DNA of 64,000 bases from Georgenia thermotolerans (lineage in GTDB: Bacteria > Actinomycetota > Actinomycetes > Actinomycetales > Actinomycetaceae). Both the position numbers and the translations under genes were made by a program. Where the stretch lies: contig NZ_VUKF01000023.1 of NCBI RefSeq assembly GCF_009193185.1, positions 1 through 64,000 on the forward strand. Reading direction: 5' to 3'. Shown piece after piece: positions 25,297 to 33,815 of the stretch. The first letter of the stretch is position 1; the number at the start of each line of letters is the position of its first letter. Below the pieces are notes generated by a model that saw nothing but the letters and a program-made list of their open reading frames with translations, did no database searches and was not told the origin of the DNA.

Positions 25297-26232
25297 TCAG
25301 CGCCCCACCAGGCCGAGGACGGCGTCCAGCCGCGGGAACCCCACGGCGGCGTCGGCCTCGGTCTTCACGATGGGCTTGGCGCAGAACGCCACGCCGAGCC
25401 CGGCCGCCGCGAGCATGCTCAGGTCGTTGGCGCCGTCGCCGACCGCCACCACCCGCTCCAGCGGGACCCCGTCCGCCCGGGCCCAGGCGCGCAGGTGCGC
25501 CGCCTTCGCGGCGCGGTCGATGACCGGGCCGACCGTGCGGCCGGTGAGCCGGCCGCCGTCGACCTCCAGGCGGTTGGCCACGACGTGGTCGATGCCGAGG
25601 GACCGGGCCAGCGGGTCCACGATCTCGGCGAAGCCGCCCGAGACCAGGCCCACCCGGCCGCCGCCGGCGTGGACGGCCTCGACGAGCTCGCGCGCCCCCG
25701 GCGTCAGCGTCACGGCCGCCCGCACCTCCTCCAGCACGGCGGCGTCGAGGCCGGCGAGGGTGGCCACCCGCTCGCGCAGGCTGGCGGCGAAGTCGAGCTC
25801 GCCGCGCATGGCCCGCTCGGTCACCTCCGCGACCTGCTCGCGGGTGCCCGCGTGCTCGGCGATCAGCTCGATGACCTCGGCGGTGATGAAGGTCGAGTCG
25901 ACGTCCGTGACGAGCAGGCCCACGCCGTCGGCCGCCAGGGGCCCGGTGGTCAGCGCCGCGTCCACGCCGAGCGCGATGGCCGGGGTGCGCAGCTCCGCCC
26001 GCGCCTCCTCCACCGCGGCGCCCGGGCGCAGCCGGCCGGTGACGGCGACGCCGAACCAGCCGCCGCGGGAGGTGTCGGTGACCGTCACGCCGTCGCCGAC
26101 CCGCTCCACCAGCGCCACGGCGTGGCGCACCAGCGTCGCCGGGATCGGCCGCGGGGCGACCAGCCCGGCGCGCACGGGGGACGACGGGACGGCGGCGGTG
26201 GGCGCGGGGCTCGCGGCGGGATCGAGGCTCAC
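25297..26232 (-). CDS. serB: Phosphoserine phosphatase
   Basis: A 311-residue HAD-family enzyme that makes serine from phosphoserine. The catalytic motif is VTDVDSTFIT (D-x-D-S-T), followed by SGGFAEIVDPLA and VGDGANDLSMLAAAGLGVAF. The N-terminal 90 residues resemble an ACT-like regulatory part. TACCCT lies eight bases before GTG 26232, so the message is probably leaderless. It is on the same strand as glgC but separated by a hairpin. Confidence 0.92.
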   Translation of the reverse strand: MSLDPAASPAPTAAVPSSPVRAGLVAPRPIPATLVRHAVALVERVGDGVTVTDTSRGGWFGVAVTGRLRPGAAVEEARAELRTPAIALGVDAALTTGPLAADGVGLLVTDVDSTFITAEVIELIAEHAGTREQVAEVTERAMRGELDFAASLRERVATLAGLDAAVLEEVRAAVTLTPGARELVEAVHAGGGRVGLVSGGFAEIVDPLARSLGIDHVVANRLEVDGGRLTGRTVGPVIDRAAKAAHLRAWARADGVPLERVVAVGDGANDLSMLAAAGLGVAFCAKPIVKTEADAAVGFPRLDAVLGLVGR

Positions 26233-26269
26233 CCGATCAGGGTAGGTGGGCCCGAGGACGCCGCGGCGG

Positions 26270-26288
26270 GCCTGCCCATCAGGCAGGC
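26270..26288 (-). terminator. Hairpin after glgC
   Basis: GCCTGCC (26270-26276) pairs with GGCAGGC (26282-26288) around a 5-base loop, 20 bases past the glgC stop on the minus strand. It separates glgC from serB transcription. Confidence 0.45.
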
Positions 26289-26308
26289 GCCCTGCCGGGC
26301 GCGGGCCC

Positions 26309-27553
26309 TCAGCGGCGGACGACCCCGCCCTTGGGGACCACGGTGATCCCACTCTCGGTGACGGTGAAGCCGCGCTCGAGGTCGCGCTCGCGGTCGAGCC
26401 CCAGCTGGGCGCCGGGCTCGACGACGACGTTCTTGTCCAGGATGGCCCGGTTGACGGTGGCGTTGCGGCCGATGCTGACGCCGTCGAAGAGGACGGAGTC
26501 GCGCACCGAGGACCACGAGTTCACCCGGGTGCCGGGCGAGAGCACCGAGCCGACCACCTCGCCGCCGGAGATGATGACGCCGGGGGAGATCAGCGAGTCC
26601 AGCGCGTGGCCCAGCCGCTCGCGGTGGCCGTAGACGAACTTCGCCGGCGGCAGCCCGGTGTACCCCGTGAACAGCGGCCACTGGTCGTTGTAGAGGTTGA
26701 ACACCGGGAAGACCGAGATGAGGTCCTGGTTGGCCTCGTAGAAGGCCTCCACCGTCCCCACGTCGCGCCAGTAGTTGCGGTCCCGGTCGGTCGAGCCCGG
26801 CACGTCGTTGAAGGTGAAGTCGTACAGGCCCGCGGCGCCGTCCTTGACGAAGGCGGGCACGATCGACCCGCCCATGTCGTGCTTCGAGCTGTCGTCGCGG
26901 GCGTCGGCGGTGACCGCCTCGACCAGGGCGTCGGCGTCCATGACGTAGTTGCCCATGGAAGCGAGGATCTCGGTGGGGGAGTCCGCCAGGCCGCGCGCCT
27001 CGGTCGGCTTCTCGAGGAACTCGCCGATCTTGTGCGGGTTGTCCTCGTCGGCCTGGATGACGCCGAACTGGTCGGCCAGCGACAGCGGCTGCCGGATGCC
27101 CGCCACCGTGAGCGGGAAACCGGAGTCGATGTGCTGCTCGACCATCTGGGAGAAGTCCATGCGGTAGATGTTGTCCGCGCCGACGATGACGACGATGTCC
27201 GGCCGCTCGTCGTCGATGAGGTTGAGCGACTGGTAGATCGCGTCCGCGCTGCCGAGGTACCAGTGCTTGCCCACCCGCTGCTGCGCCGGGACGGGCGCGA
27301 CGTAGTTGCCCAGCAGCGTCGACATCCGCCACGTCTTGGCGACGTGGCGGTCCAGGCTGTGCGACTTGTACTGCGTCAGCACGACGATGCGCAGGTAGCC
27401 GGAGTTGACGAGGTTGGACAGGGCGAAGTCGATGAGCCGGTAGATGCCACCGAAGGGCACCGCGGGCTTGGCCCGGTCCGCCGTGAGCGGCATCAGCCGC
27501 TTGCCCTCGCCGCCCGCCAGGACGATGGCCAGTACGCGTGGAGATGCCGCCAT
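26309..27553 (-). CDS. glgC: Glucose-1-phosphate adenylyltransferase
   Basis: A 414-residue enzyme that forms ADP-glucose for glycogen and related alpha-glucans. The N-terminal pyrophosphorylase motif is [20 protein letters not shown], and the C-terminal left-handed beta-helix is clear ([19 protein letters not shown]). The family signatures AKPAVPFGG and [11 protein letters not shown] are present. It diverges from glgA across 143 bp containing an inverted repeat, as in many actinobacteria. Confidence 0.97.
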   Translation of the reverse strand: MAASPRVLAIVLAGGEGKRLMPLTADRAKPAVPFGGIYRLIDFALSNLVNSGYLRIVVLTQYKSHSLDRHVAKTWRMSTLLGNYVAPVPAQQRVGKHWYLGSADAIYQSLNLIDDERPDIVVIVGADNIYRMDFSQMVEQHIDSGFPLTVAGIRQPLSLADQFGVIQADEDNPHKIGEFLEKPTEARGLADSPTEILASMGNYVMDADALVEAVTADARDDSSKHDMGGSIVPAFVKDGAAGLYDFTFNDVPGSTDRDRNYWRDVGTVEAFYEANQDLISVFPVFNLYNDQWPLFTGYTGLPPAKFVYGHRERLGHALDSLISPGVIISGGEVVGSVLSPGTRVNSWSSVRDSVLFDGVSIGRNATVNRAILDKNVVVEPGAQLGLDRERDLERGFTVTESGITVVPKGGVVRR

Positions 27554-27595
27554 GGCACAGACGATATGGCCGCACCCGAGGATCGGCAGAAGAAC

Positions 27596-27619
27596 GACAA
27601 CAAATTGCCTCGTGTTGTC
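27596..27619. promoter_or_regulatory. Inverted repeat in the glgC/glgA divergent promoter region
   Basis: GACAACA (27596-27602) and TGTTGTC (27613-27619) form a perfect inverted repeat with a 10-base, AT-richer spacer. It sits 43 bp from the glgC start and 77 bp from the glgA start, a good place for an operator acting on both. No known regulator consensus is claimed. Confidence 0.45.
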
Positions 27620-27696
27620 CGCATCACGTCCGGTGTGGGCATCCTTAGGTGCCGCCGCAAGGCCGCGACGGCCGGGGGACGAGGGAAGGAACTGGC

Positions 27697-28947
27697 ATGA
27701 GGGTCGACATGCTCACCCGGGAGTACCCGCCGCACGTGTACGGCGGCGCCGGCGTGCACGTGACCGAGCTCGCCCGGGTGCTGGCCAAGAGCATCGACGT
27801 GCGCGTGCACGCCTTCGACGGGCCGCGCCTCAACGGCGACACCCACCACGACGCCGAGGTCCCGGTCACCGGCTACGACGAGCTGCCCGAGCTGGAGCAG
27901 GCCAACGCGGCCCTGCGGACGTTCGGCGTCGATCTCCAGATCGCCGGCAACCTCGCCGGGACGGACCTCGTCCACTCCCACACCTGGTACGCCAACCTCG
28001 CCGGCACGCTCGGCTCGCTGCTCAACGACGTCCCGCACGTGCTCTCCGCCCACTCCCTGGAGCCGCTGCGGCCGTGGAAGGCCGAGCAGCTCGGCGGCGG
28101 GTACGCCCTGTCGAGCTGGGCCGAGCGCACCGCCTACGAGCAGGCGGCGGGCGTCATCGCCGTCTCCGGCGGCATGCGCGAGGACATCCTGCGCGCCTAC
28201 CCCCAGGTCGACCCGGCCAAGGTGCACGTCGTCCACAACGGCATCGACCTGTCCGGCTGGCACCGTCCGGAGGGCGACGGCGAGCTGGAGGCGGCCCGGG
28301 CCACCCTGGCCCGGCTCGGCGTCGAGCCCGACCGGCCCACGGTCGTCTTCGTCGGGCGCATCACCCGGCAGAAGGGCCTGCCGTACCTGCTGCGCGCCGT
28401 CGAGCAGCTGCCGGCGGAGGTCCAGCTCGTGCTTTGCGCCGGCGCCCCGGACACCAAGGAGATCGCCGCGGAGGTCACCGGGCTGGTCGAGGACCTCCAG
28501 GACCGCCGCGCCGGGGTGGTCTGGATCGAGGAGATGCTGCCCCGCCCCGAGCTCACCGCCGTCCTGGCCGCCAGCACGGTGTTCGTCTGCCCGTCGATCT
28601 ACGAGCCCCTCGGCATCGTCAACCTCGAGGCGATGGCCGTCGGGCTGCCGGTGGTCGGCACCGCGACCGGCGGGATCCCCGAGGTCATCGACGACGGCGT
28701 CACGGGCACCCTGGTGCCGATCGAGCAGGCGACCGACGGCACCGGCACGCCGCTGGACCCCGAGAAGTTCCAGCACGACCTGGCCGCGGCGCTGACGGAC
28801 ATGGTCAGCGACCGGGAGCGGGCGGCCCAGATGGGCGTCGCGGCCCGGCGGCGGGTCGAGGAGCACTTCTCCTGGGACGCGATCGCCCAGCGCACCATCG
28901 AGGTCTACGAGGCGGTCCTGGCCGGGTACCGGCGCCGCTCCGCCTGA
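27697..28947 (+). CDS. glgA: Glycogen synthase / alpha-maltose-1-phosphate synthase (GT4)
   Basis: A 416-residue GT-B enzyme that uses ADP-glucose. The opening is [21 protein letters not shown]; further motifs are [15 protein letters not shown] and [19 protein letters not shown], the last containing the E-x7-E pair. Actinobacterial proteins of this type are annotated as GlgA, but mycobacterial GlgM makes maltose-1-phosphate for the GlgE pathway, so either activity is possible. It lies divergent to glgC, which supplies the donor. ATG 27697 has a GGGAAGGA ribosome site. Confidence 0.9.
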   Translation: MRVDMLTREYPPHVYGGAGVHVTELARVLAKSIDVRVHAFDGPRLNGDTHHDAEVPVTGYDELPELEQANAALRTFGVDLQIAGNLAGTDLVHSHTWYANLAGTLGSLLNDVPHVLSAHSLEPLRPWKAEQLGGGYALSSWAERTAYEQAAGVIAVSGGMREDILRAYPQVDPAKVHVVHNGIDLSGWHRPEGDGELEAARATLARLGVEPDRPTVVFVGRITRQKGLPYLLRAVEQLPAEVQLVLCAGAPDTKEIAAEVTGLVEDLQDRRAGVVWIEEMLPRPELTAVLAASTVFVCPSIYEPLGIVNLEAMAVGLPVVGTATGGIPEVIDDGVTGTLVPIEQATDGTGTPLDPEKFQHDLAAALTDMVSDRERAAQMGVAARRRVEEHFSWDAIAQRTIEVYEAVLAGYRRRSA

Positions 28948-28969
28948 GCGCGTCGGGGCGCCGCCGGCG

Positions 28970-29836
28970 TCAGAGGCGCCGGGCCGGCCGGGTCGCGCTC
29001 GCCGCGCACAGCGCGTGCCGGGCGGCCCGCTCGACCGACGCCAGCGCCGCGGCCCGCTGGGAGATCTGCGCCGCCGTCACCGCGCCACCGTCGTCGTCCA
29101 GGGCGAGGTCGACGATGGCGAGCAGCCGCGCGGCCCGCTCGAGCACGTCGAGCTGGCGCGGGTCCAGCCCCGGGGGCAGCAGGCGGTCGGGGATGGTGGC
29201 GAGGGAGAGGTCGAGCAGGTGCTCGGCCAGGTCCGGGCGGTCCCGGGCGACGTCGAGGTCCTCGAGCGCCTCGACGGCCTCGGTCAGCGCGAGCTGGATC
29301 TCCCGCCGCGCCTGGGAGATGGAGTCCACCCCGGCGAGCAGGAGGCTGGGGGCGGGCAGGAGGTCGGTGATGTCCTGCTCGACGGTCCACGTCACCAGCT
29401 CGCCGCGCTCGAAGACGCTGCCGTAGGTGCTGCGCACCGGGACGACGACGCTGCACACCTCGGCGGCGCCGTCCGCCCGGCGCAGCAGGAGCCCCTCGCC
29501 GGCGTCGAGCAGGTCGGCCGACCGCGCGGCCGGCGCGCCCATCGGGTCGCCGGCCCGGGGCAGCAGCGCCGCGACCTCGATCACCGGGGTCAGGCCGGTG
29601 AACAGCTCGTGCAGGGCGGCCAGCCAGGCGGACGCCGTCACGTCGGGCCGGCGCCGGGCGACCGGGGAGGGGATCGGGTCGGCGGCGGCCCGCGGGCGCA
29701 CGTGGACCTCGTGGTGCTCGCCGGAGCGGGCGACGGCCCGCGCGGCCCGGAAGGCGGAGTCGCGGTCGGTGACGGTGGGGAGCCACAGCGCGAGCGTGAC
29801 CGAGGCGGGAAGCTCGAGGATCGCCGGGCCGGACAT
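28970..29836 (-). CDS. Conserved-looking protein of unknown function
   Basis: A 288-residue soluble protein, Ala/Leu/Arg-rich, with no signal peptide or transmembrane helix. The first part (LPASVTLALWLPTVTDRDSA) looks like an alpha/beta domain. The second half is predicted mostly helical, with many Leu/Glu/Arg heptad-like runs. I recognise no catalytic motif. TATCGT eight bases upstream of ATG 29836 suggests a leaderless transcript. It converges on glgA and diverges from the lone ABC ATPase. Confidence 0.6.
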   Translation of the reverse strand: MSGPAILELPASVTLALWLPTVTDRDSAFRAARAVARSGEHHEVHVRPRAAADPIPSPVARRRPDVTASAWLAALHELFTGLTPVIEVAALLPRAGDPMGAPAARSADLLDAGEGLLLRRADGAAEVCSVVVPVRSTYGSVFERGELVTWTVEQDITDLLPAPSLLLAGVDSISQARREIQLALTEAVEALEDLDVARDRPDLAEHLLDLSLATIPDRLLPPGLDPRQLDVLERAARLLAIVDLALDDDGGAVTAAQISQRAAALASVERAARHALCAASATRPARRL

Positions 29837-29971
29837 GGGTACCACGATACGAACCTGCGCCAGCCCCGGGTGGTCCCACCGCCCCGACCCGCCGGGCCAC
29901 GTCCGGAACTGCCCGGCGGTGCGATGCGTCTCGCGCGGCGTGCGCGCGCGGGGTGGTGGCTTCGAGTGTTC

Positions 29972-29977
29972 TAGGGT
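29972..29977 (+). promoter_or_regulatory. -10 box of a leaderless promoter (ABC ATPase gene)
   Basis: TAGGGT (29972-29977) lies six bases upstream of the ATG at 29984, so the transcript should begin at or within a base or two of the start codon. There is no ribosome-binding site. The same TAGGGTCGA sequence precedes the pyrG start. Confidence 0.5.
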
Positions 29978-29983
29978 CGAGGC

Positions 29984-30799
29984 ATGGGTGATGTGCTCGA
30001 GCTGGCCGGGGTCTCCGTGCGCCGCGGGACGAAGACGATCCTCGATCGCGTCGACTGGTCGGTGAACGAGGGCGAGCGCTGGGTGGTGCTCGGCCCCAAC
30101 GGCGCCGGCAAGACGACGGTCATCCAGATGGTCGCGGGCCGGCTGCACCCGACGTCGGGCACCGTGACGATCATCGGCGAGCAGCTCGGCAAGGTGGACG
30201 TCAACGAGCTGCGCCCGCTGGTCGGGCTCGCCTCGGCGGCGCTGGACCAGCGCCTGCCCATGGGGGAGCGGGTGCTCGACGTCGTCGTCACCGCCTCCTA
30301 CGGCATCACCGGCCGCTGGCGCGAGCAGTACGAGAGCCTCGACACCGACCGCGCCCAGGCGCTCCTCGACGTCTTCGGCGTCGGGCACCTGGCCGAGCGC
30401 GCCTACGGCACCCTCAGCTCCGGCGAGCGCAAGCGCGTCCAGATCGCCCGGGCCCTCATGCCCGACCCGGAGGTGCTCCTCCTCGACGAGCCGGCCGCCG
30501 GCCTCGACCTGGGCGGGCGCGAGGAGCTGATGGCCGCCCTCGCCGAGCTCGCCGGCGACAACCGGGCGCCGGTCATCGTGATGGTCACCCACCACGTCGA
30601 GGAGATCCCGCCGGGCTTCACCCACGCCCTGCTGCTGCGCGAGGGCGTGGTGGAGGCCGCCGGCCCGATCGACGACGTCCTCACCCCGCAGAACCTCTCC
30701 CGCGCCTTCGGGCTCGAGCTCGAGGTCGAGCGCCACCGCGACCGGTTCAGCGCCCGGGCCGCGGGCGCCGGCGCGCGGGCCGGGGCGCACGTCTCCTGA
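29984..30799 (+). CDS. Lone ABC transporter ATPase (YlmA-like)
   Basis: A 271-residue ABC ATPase with Walker A (GPNGAGKTT), signature (LSSGERKRVQIAR) and Walker B (LLLDEPAAGLDLGG). No permease gene lies next to it, as is usual for this YlmA-type group. It may serve a transporter encoded elsewhere or a non-transport role. The 25-residue tail is Arg/Ala/Gly-rich. The start is leaderless. Confidence 0.85.
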   Translation: MGDVLELAGVSVRRGTKTILDRVDWSVNEGERWVVLGPNGAGKTTVIQMVAGRLHPTSGTVTIIGEQLGKVDVNELRPLVGLASAALDQRLPMGERVLDVVVTASYGITGRWREQYESLDTDRAQALLDVFGVGHLAERAYGTLSSGERKRVQIARALMPDPEVLLLDEPAAGLDLGGREELMAALAELAGDNRAPVIVMVTHHVEEIPPGFTHALLLREGVVEAAGPIDDVLTPQNLSRAFGLELEVERHRDRFSARAAGAGARAGAHVS

Positions 30800-30944
30800 C
30801 GCCGCCCCGCACCACCCGCGCCAGAAACCACGCCTCTCCGTCCGCAAACTCGGCGGTTCTCGTCCGGCCTCTCGCGGTGCCGGGTAGGATCTGAATCACA
30901 CAGATGTGCGATCGCGCACGTCAGGACGGGTGAGGGGAGCGCAC

Positions 30945-31394
30945 ATGGCCTGGCTCTGGTGGCTCGGGGCCGCGCTGGTCCTCGGCGTCGTGGAGCTGGT
31001 CACGGTCGACCTCATCTTCCTCATGTTCGCCGGCGGCGCGCTCGCGGGCGCCCTCGCCGCCCTGCTCGGCGCCCCGCTGTGGGGGCAGGTGCTCGTCTTC
31101 GCCGTCGTCTCGGTCGTCCTGCTCTTCGGCGTGCGGCCGTGGGCCAAGCGGCTGCTGGCGCGCTCGACGCCCGACACCCTGACCAACGTCGCCGCCCACG
31201 TCGGTCGCGAGGCCACCGTCCTCATCGACGTCACCGAGCGGGCCGGGCGCATCAAGCTCATGGGCGAGGTCTGGACGGCGCGGGCCGCGCGGTCCGGCAC
31301 CGTCCTCCCCGCCGGCACCACGGTGCGCGTGGTGCGCATCGACGGCGCGATCGCGGTCGTCGAGGCGACCGCCGACACCACGCTGCACCCCTGA
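30945..31394 (+). CDS. NfeD-family membrane protein
   Basis: A 149-residue short NfeD protein. Two hydrophobic stretches (LGAALVLGVVELVTVDLIFL and VLVFAVVSVVLLFGV) are followed by a C-terminal OB-fold-like domain (GREATVLIDVTERAGRIKLM). Such proteins pair with SPFH proteins to form membrane microdomains or to aid their quality control. It is followed after 18 bp by exactly such a gene. A GTGCG-ATCG-CGCAC inverted repeat lies just upstream. Confidence 0.85.
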   Translation: MAWLWWLGAALVLGVVELVTVDLIFLMFAGGALAGALAALLGAPLWGQVLVFAVVSVVLLFGVRPWAKRLLARSTPDTLTNVAAHVGREATVLIDVTERAGRIKLMGEVWTARAARSGTVLPAGTTVRVVRIDGAIAVVEATADTTLHP

Positions 31395-31412
31395 CCCCCA
31401 CCAAGGAGCGCC

Positions 31413-32648
31413 ATGACCGAGAGCCTGGGCAGCCTCTTCCTGACCGCCATCCTCGTCCTGCTCGCGATCGTGGTGATCGTCGCGATCTGGCGGGCCGTCC
31501 GCATCGTGCCGCAGGCCGTGGCGCTGATCGTCGAGCGGCTGGGCAAGTACCAGACGACGATGCACGCGGGGCTGCACTTCCTCATCCCCTTCGTCGACCG
31601 CGTCCGCTCCACCGTGGACCTGCGCGAGCAGGTCGTCTCCTTCCCGCCGCAGCCGGTGATCACCTCCGACAACCTCGTGGTCAGCATCGACACGGTCATC
31701 TACTTCCAGGTCACCGACCCGAAGTCGGCCACCTACGAGATCGCCAACTTCATCACCGGCATCGAGCAGCTGACCGTCACCACGCTGCGCAACGTCATCG
31801 GCTCGATGGACCTCGAGCAGACCCTGACCAGCCGCGACCAGATCAACGGCCAGCTGCGCGGGGTGCTGGACGAGGCCACCAGCCGGTGGGGCATCCGCGT
31901 CAACCGCGTCGAGCTCAAGGCGATCGACCCGCCCGCCTCGGTCCAGGGCGCGATGGAGCAGCAGATGCGCGCCGAGCGGGACCGGCGCGCCACCATCCTC
32001 ACCGCCGAGGGCGTCAAGCAGTCCCAGATCCTCACGGCCGAGGGCGAGAAGCAGTCGGCGATCCTGCGGGCCGAGGGCCAGGCCCAGTCCGCGATCCTCA
32101 AGGCCCAGGGCGAGTCCCGGGCGATCCTGCAGGTCTTCGACGCCATCCACCGCGGCAACGCCGACCCCAAGCTGCTGGCCTACCAGTACCTGCAGACCCT
32201 GCCCAAGATCGCGGAGGGCAGCTCCTCGAAGATGTGGGTCATCCCCACCGAGTTCACCGCCGCGCTGAGCTCGATCACCGGTGCCTTCGGCGGCAACGGC
32301 CAGGTCGGTGGTGGTGGCGACGGCGGGGAGCAGGTCCCGCCGGTCGACTTCGGCCCTCAGGGCGGCGCGCTGGCCGGGGACCTGCAGGAGACCAGCCTGC
32401 AGGACCCCAACGAGGCCCTCGCCGAGGCGCGCAGCTCCGCCGAGCGGGCCACGACGGAGGCGACGACGGCGGGCACGGCCTCGGGCATGCCGTTCTCCTC
32501 CAGCGCCGAGCGCGGGCAGCGCCCGGCCGAGGACACCCCCGGCCGCGCGGAGCGCCGCCGCGCCGAGGAGCTCAGCGGCGACGACGCCCGCTTCGCCCCG
32601 CCGCCGCAGGAGCTCGACGACGACGGCGCCCAGCCGCCGCGCCCCTGA
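31413..32648 (+). CDS. SPFH/Band 7 (stomatin-like) membrane protein
   Basis: A 411-residue protein with one N-terminal transmembrane helix (LTAILVLLAIVVIVAIWRAV), then a SPFH domain (IVPQAVALIVERLGKYQ onward, with ERDRRATILTAEGVKQSQI). The region TAEGVKQSQILTAEGEKQSA holds short internal repeats forming the helical tail. The last 110 residues are a low-complexity Gly/Glu/Ala/Pro tail. It should form large oligomers at the inner face of the membrane with NfeD. Confidence 0.9.
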   Translation: MTESLGSLFLTAILVLLAIVVIVAIWRAVRIVPQAVALIVERLGKYQTTMHAGLHFLIPFVDRVRSTVDLREQVVSFPPQPVITSDNLVVSIDTVIYFQVTDPKSATYEIANFITGIEQLTVTTLRNVIGSMDLEQTLTSRDQINGQLRGVLDEATSRWGIRVNRVELKAIDPPASVQGAMEQQMRAERDRRATILTAEGVKQSQILTAEGEKQSAILRAEGQAQSAILKAQGESRAILQVFDAIHRGNADPKLLAYQYLQTLPKIAEGSSSKMWVIPTEFTAALSSITGAFGGNGQVGGGGDGGEQVPPVDFGPQGGALAGDLQETSLQDPNEALAEARSSAERATTEATTAGTASGMPFSSSAERGQRPAEDTPGRAERRRAEELSGDDARFAPPPQELDDDGAQPPRP

Positions 32649-32726
32649 TCCTCGGCGCGGTCCCGGCCCCGCCGCGGCCGGGACCGCGCGCGGCGACTCC
32701 GGGGCGCGCCGAGCACAGGAGGCGGC

Positions 32727-33680
32727 ATGGCCGTGCTGGCCCTCGCGGGTGACACGATGCTCGGCCGGCGCGTCGCCGACGTCCTGCTCGAGGACCCGCG
32801 GGCGCCGCTCGTGGGGCCGCGGCTGCGCGCCGAGCTGGCCGCGGCCGACGCCGTCGTCCTCAACCTCGAGTGCTGCATCTCCGCCCGCGGTGAGCGGTGG
32901 CCGGCGCCGGGCAAGCCGTTCTTCTTCCGGGCCCCGCCCCTCGCCGCCCACCGCCTCGCCGAGCTGGGCGTGCGGGCGGTGACGCTGGCCAACAACCACG
33001 CTCTCGACTACGGCCCCGACGCGCTGCTCGACACCCTCGCCCACCTCGCCGCCGCCGGGGTCGCGGCGGTCGGCGCCGGGCCCGACGAGGCCGCCGCCCG
33101 CCGTCCCGCCGCCCTCGAGGTGGCCGGGGAGCCGCTGGTGCTGCTGGGCCTGACCGACCACCCGGCCGACTTCGCCGCGGCACCCGACCGGCCCGGCGTC
33201 GCCTTCGCCGACCTGCGCTCCGGCGTGCCGGGCTGGGTCACCGCGGCGATCGGCGCGGCCCGCGCGCCGGTGCTGGCCAGCCCGCACTGGGGGCCGAACA
33301 TGGCGACCGAGCCGCTGCCGTACGTCCGCCGCGCCGCCGACGAGCTGGTCCGCGCCGGCGCCGCGCTGGTGGCCGGGCACTCGGCGCACGTCCTCCAAGG
33401 GGTGGCCGGGCGGGTGCTGTTCGACCTCGGGGACTTCCTCGACGACTACGCGGTGCACCCGACGCTGCGCAACGACCTCGGCGCCCTGTGGCTCGTGCAC
33501 CTGACGGGCGGGGCCGTGCGCGCGGTGGAGGCGGTGCCGGTGCGGCTGCGCCTGGCGCTGAGCGAGCTCGCCGACGGCGACGACGCGGCCTGGGTGCGCC
33601 GGCGCCTGCAAGCGGCCTGCGCCGCGCTCGGCACCGACACCCGCGAGGACGGCGACCGGGTCCGTATCGCCGTCGGGTGA
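32727..33680 (+). CDS. CapA-family metallophosphatase-like protein
   Basis: A 317-residue protein of the PGA-synthesis CapA family. Metal-site motifs are GDTMLGRR, NLECC, ANNHALDYG, SPHWGPN and GHSAHVLQG. No signal peptide is visible, so unlike Bacillus CapA it may stay in the cytoplasm. It could act on a phosphate ester or in polymer handling; no other capsule genes are nearby. ATG 32727 has an AGGAGG ribosome site. Confidence 0.85.
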   Translation: MAVLALAGDTMLGRRVADVLLEDPRAPLVGPRLRAELAAADAVVLNLECCISARGERWPAPGKPFFFRAPPLAAHRLAELGVRAVTLANNHALDYGPDALLDTLAHLAAAGVAAVGAGPDEAAARRPAALEVAGEPLVLLGLTDHPADFAAAPDRPGVAFADLRSGVPGWVTAAIGAARAPVLASPHWGPNMATEPLPYVRRAADELVRAGAALVAGHSAHVLQGVAGRVLFDLGDFLDDYAVHPTLRNDLGALWLVHLTGGAVRAVEAVPVRLRLALSELADGDDAAWVRRRLQAACAALGTDTREDGDRVRIAVG

Positions 33681-33815
33681 CGCGGGGACGGCCGGCTCCG
33701 GTTTCGCCCTGCGCGGAGAAGGCCCGCCGCCGGCGCCGGCGCGCGGCAGGCTGTCGGTGCCATCACTTACTGTGGGCTCGCCGCGGCCTCGCGGTACCGC
33801 ACCCGAAGGGGTCCG

